A stretch of DNA of 64,000 nt, taken from contig DS990262.1 in assembly GCA_000155435.1 (NCBI GenBank), forward strand, positions 830,459-894,458, in the 5' to 3' direction. This DNA is from Clostridiales bacterium 1_7_47FAA (GTDB taxonomy: Bacteria > Bacillota > Clostridia > Lachnospirales > Lachnospiraceae). The position numbers and the translations under genes are program-made. The notes under the pieces were generated by a model. That model did not search any database. It had not been told where the DNA came from and saw only the letters and a list, made by a program, of their open reading frames with translations. Positions 63,574 to 64,000 of this stretch are shown here, in pieces (the first letter of the stretch is position 1; every line of letters starts with the position of its first letter).

Positions 63574-64000
63574 ATGAAGAAAAACATGAAAAAAATCTTA
63601 GGCGTGACACTGGCGGCATGTATGGTGGCAACATCACTGGCAGGATGCAGCGGTTCCCCGGGCAAGCAGACAACGGCAGCTCCGGCCGCAGGGGAGTCCG
63701 GGACAGAGGCAGGACAGGCAGCGCAGTCCACTGCAACCGGAGAGCCGATTAAGGTAGGCGTCTCCAACATGGTAACAGGCCCCATGGCAGCCGGCGGCAT
63801 CCGTATGAAACAGGCCATTACAATGGCGTTTGAAGAGATTAACGCAAATGGCGGGGTGCTGGGCGGAAGACCCCTTGAGATGGTATTGGTAGATGATACA
63901 GGAACCCCCACCGGCGCCGTTAACGCGGTTAACAAGATCCTGGGCGAGAACGTATCTGTTTCCATTGGACCGCACACTTCCCCAATGGCATCCGCAACCC
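63574..64000 (+). CDS. Branched-chain-amino-acid-type ABC substrate-binding lipoprotein (partial)
   Basis: Open to the right edge: the first 142 residues of a LivJ-like periplasmic-binding protein. The lipobox is SLAGC (Cys25), followed by a Gly/Ala/Thr-rich linker and the domain start IKVGVSNMVTGPMAAGGIRMKQAITMAFEEINANGGVLGGRPLE, ending in GENVSVSIGPHTSPM. AGAGGAGG precedes the ATG. LivFGHM-type genes probably follow beyond the window. Ligand could be a branched-chain amino acid, amide or carboxylate. Confidence 0.88.
   Translation, partial: MKKNMKKILGVTLAACMVATSLAGCSGSPGKQTTAAPAAGESGTEAGQAAQSTATGEPIKVGVSNMVTGPMAAGGIRMKQAITMAFEEINANGGVLGGRPLEMVLVDDTGTPTGAVNAVNKILGENVSVSIGPHTSPMASAT

Overview
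The window looks like chromosomal DNA of a Gram-positive, anaerobic gut Firmicute, most likely an Enterocloster/Lachnoclostridium-type Lachnospiraceae. This is inferred from AGGAGG-type ribosome sites, sigma-A promoters, lipoproteins with LAGC/LSGC lipoboxes, a Na+-type V-ATPase operon, RND, TRAP, NCS1, SSS and ABC transporters, and many anaerobic catabolic enzymes. No rRNA, tRNA, phage, transposase or CRISPR array was found. Genes are densely packed in operons separated by clear hairpin terminators.

Layout. (1) 56-4245: an RND efflux pair. (2) 4341-14130: a TetR-controlled catabolic locus with diaminopropionate ammonia-lyase (YgeX) reading left and YgeW carbamoyltransferase, a PreA-like Fe-S flavoprotein, YgeY hydrolase, carbamate kinase, a CDA-fold deaminase-like protein, an SsnA-like amidohydrolase, an NCS1 permease and a 54-residue membrane protein reading right. 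Three TTGACTAGTCAA-like operators tie it together. It resembles the anaerobic purine/urate cluster of gut bacteria but lacks YgfK, HyuA and Xdh here. Two of its enzymes have lost canonical catalytic residues, so its substrate may be new. (3) 14416-23565: a nine-gene V-type ATPase operon in Enterococcus hirae ntp order, with all Na+ ligands in subunit K, a long structured leader and a triple hairpin repeat. (4) 23682-25586: TlpA-like lipoprotein, CD1871A-family CXXC peptide and a NapH-like Fe-S membrane protein, probably an extracytoplasmic thiol-redox unit. (5) 25732-33084: RidA, a DSD1-family PLP enzyme, SSS symporter, DauR-like regulator, D-aminoacylase-like hydrolase, KDG kinase and KDPG aldolase. 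Together these fit catabolism of an N-acyl-D-amino (sugar) acid such as N-acetyl-D-glucosaminate through KDG and KDPG. (6) 33210-35041: Sua5/TsaC and a GntR regulator. (7) 35107-39115: sucrose PTS, GH32 hydrolase and a LacI regulator with twin operators on the PTS promoter. (8) 39210-48136: an esterase and, diverging from it across a ~210-bp inverted repeat, GH31 glycosidase, TRAP transporter, second esterase, DUF3237 protein, then an AraC regulator. (9) 48225-58762: nucleoside hydrolase, YesMN two-component system, CUT1 ABC uptake genes without an ATPase, TrzA/MtaD-type amidohydrolase and a metal-ligand-poor M24/creatinase-like protein. (10) 59055-64000: a GlpA-like/FAD/DUF1667 redox trio, an eight-copy 16-bp tandem repeat, a GntR regulator and the start of a branched-chain-amino-acid-type ABC binding protein cut by the window edge.

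Start codons were moved inward from the longest open frames wherever a ribosome site dictated it; three genes (the ntpF-like stalk gene, ntpI and GH32) appear to start with TTG. All functions are read from sequence motifs and context only; no database search was run.
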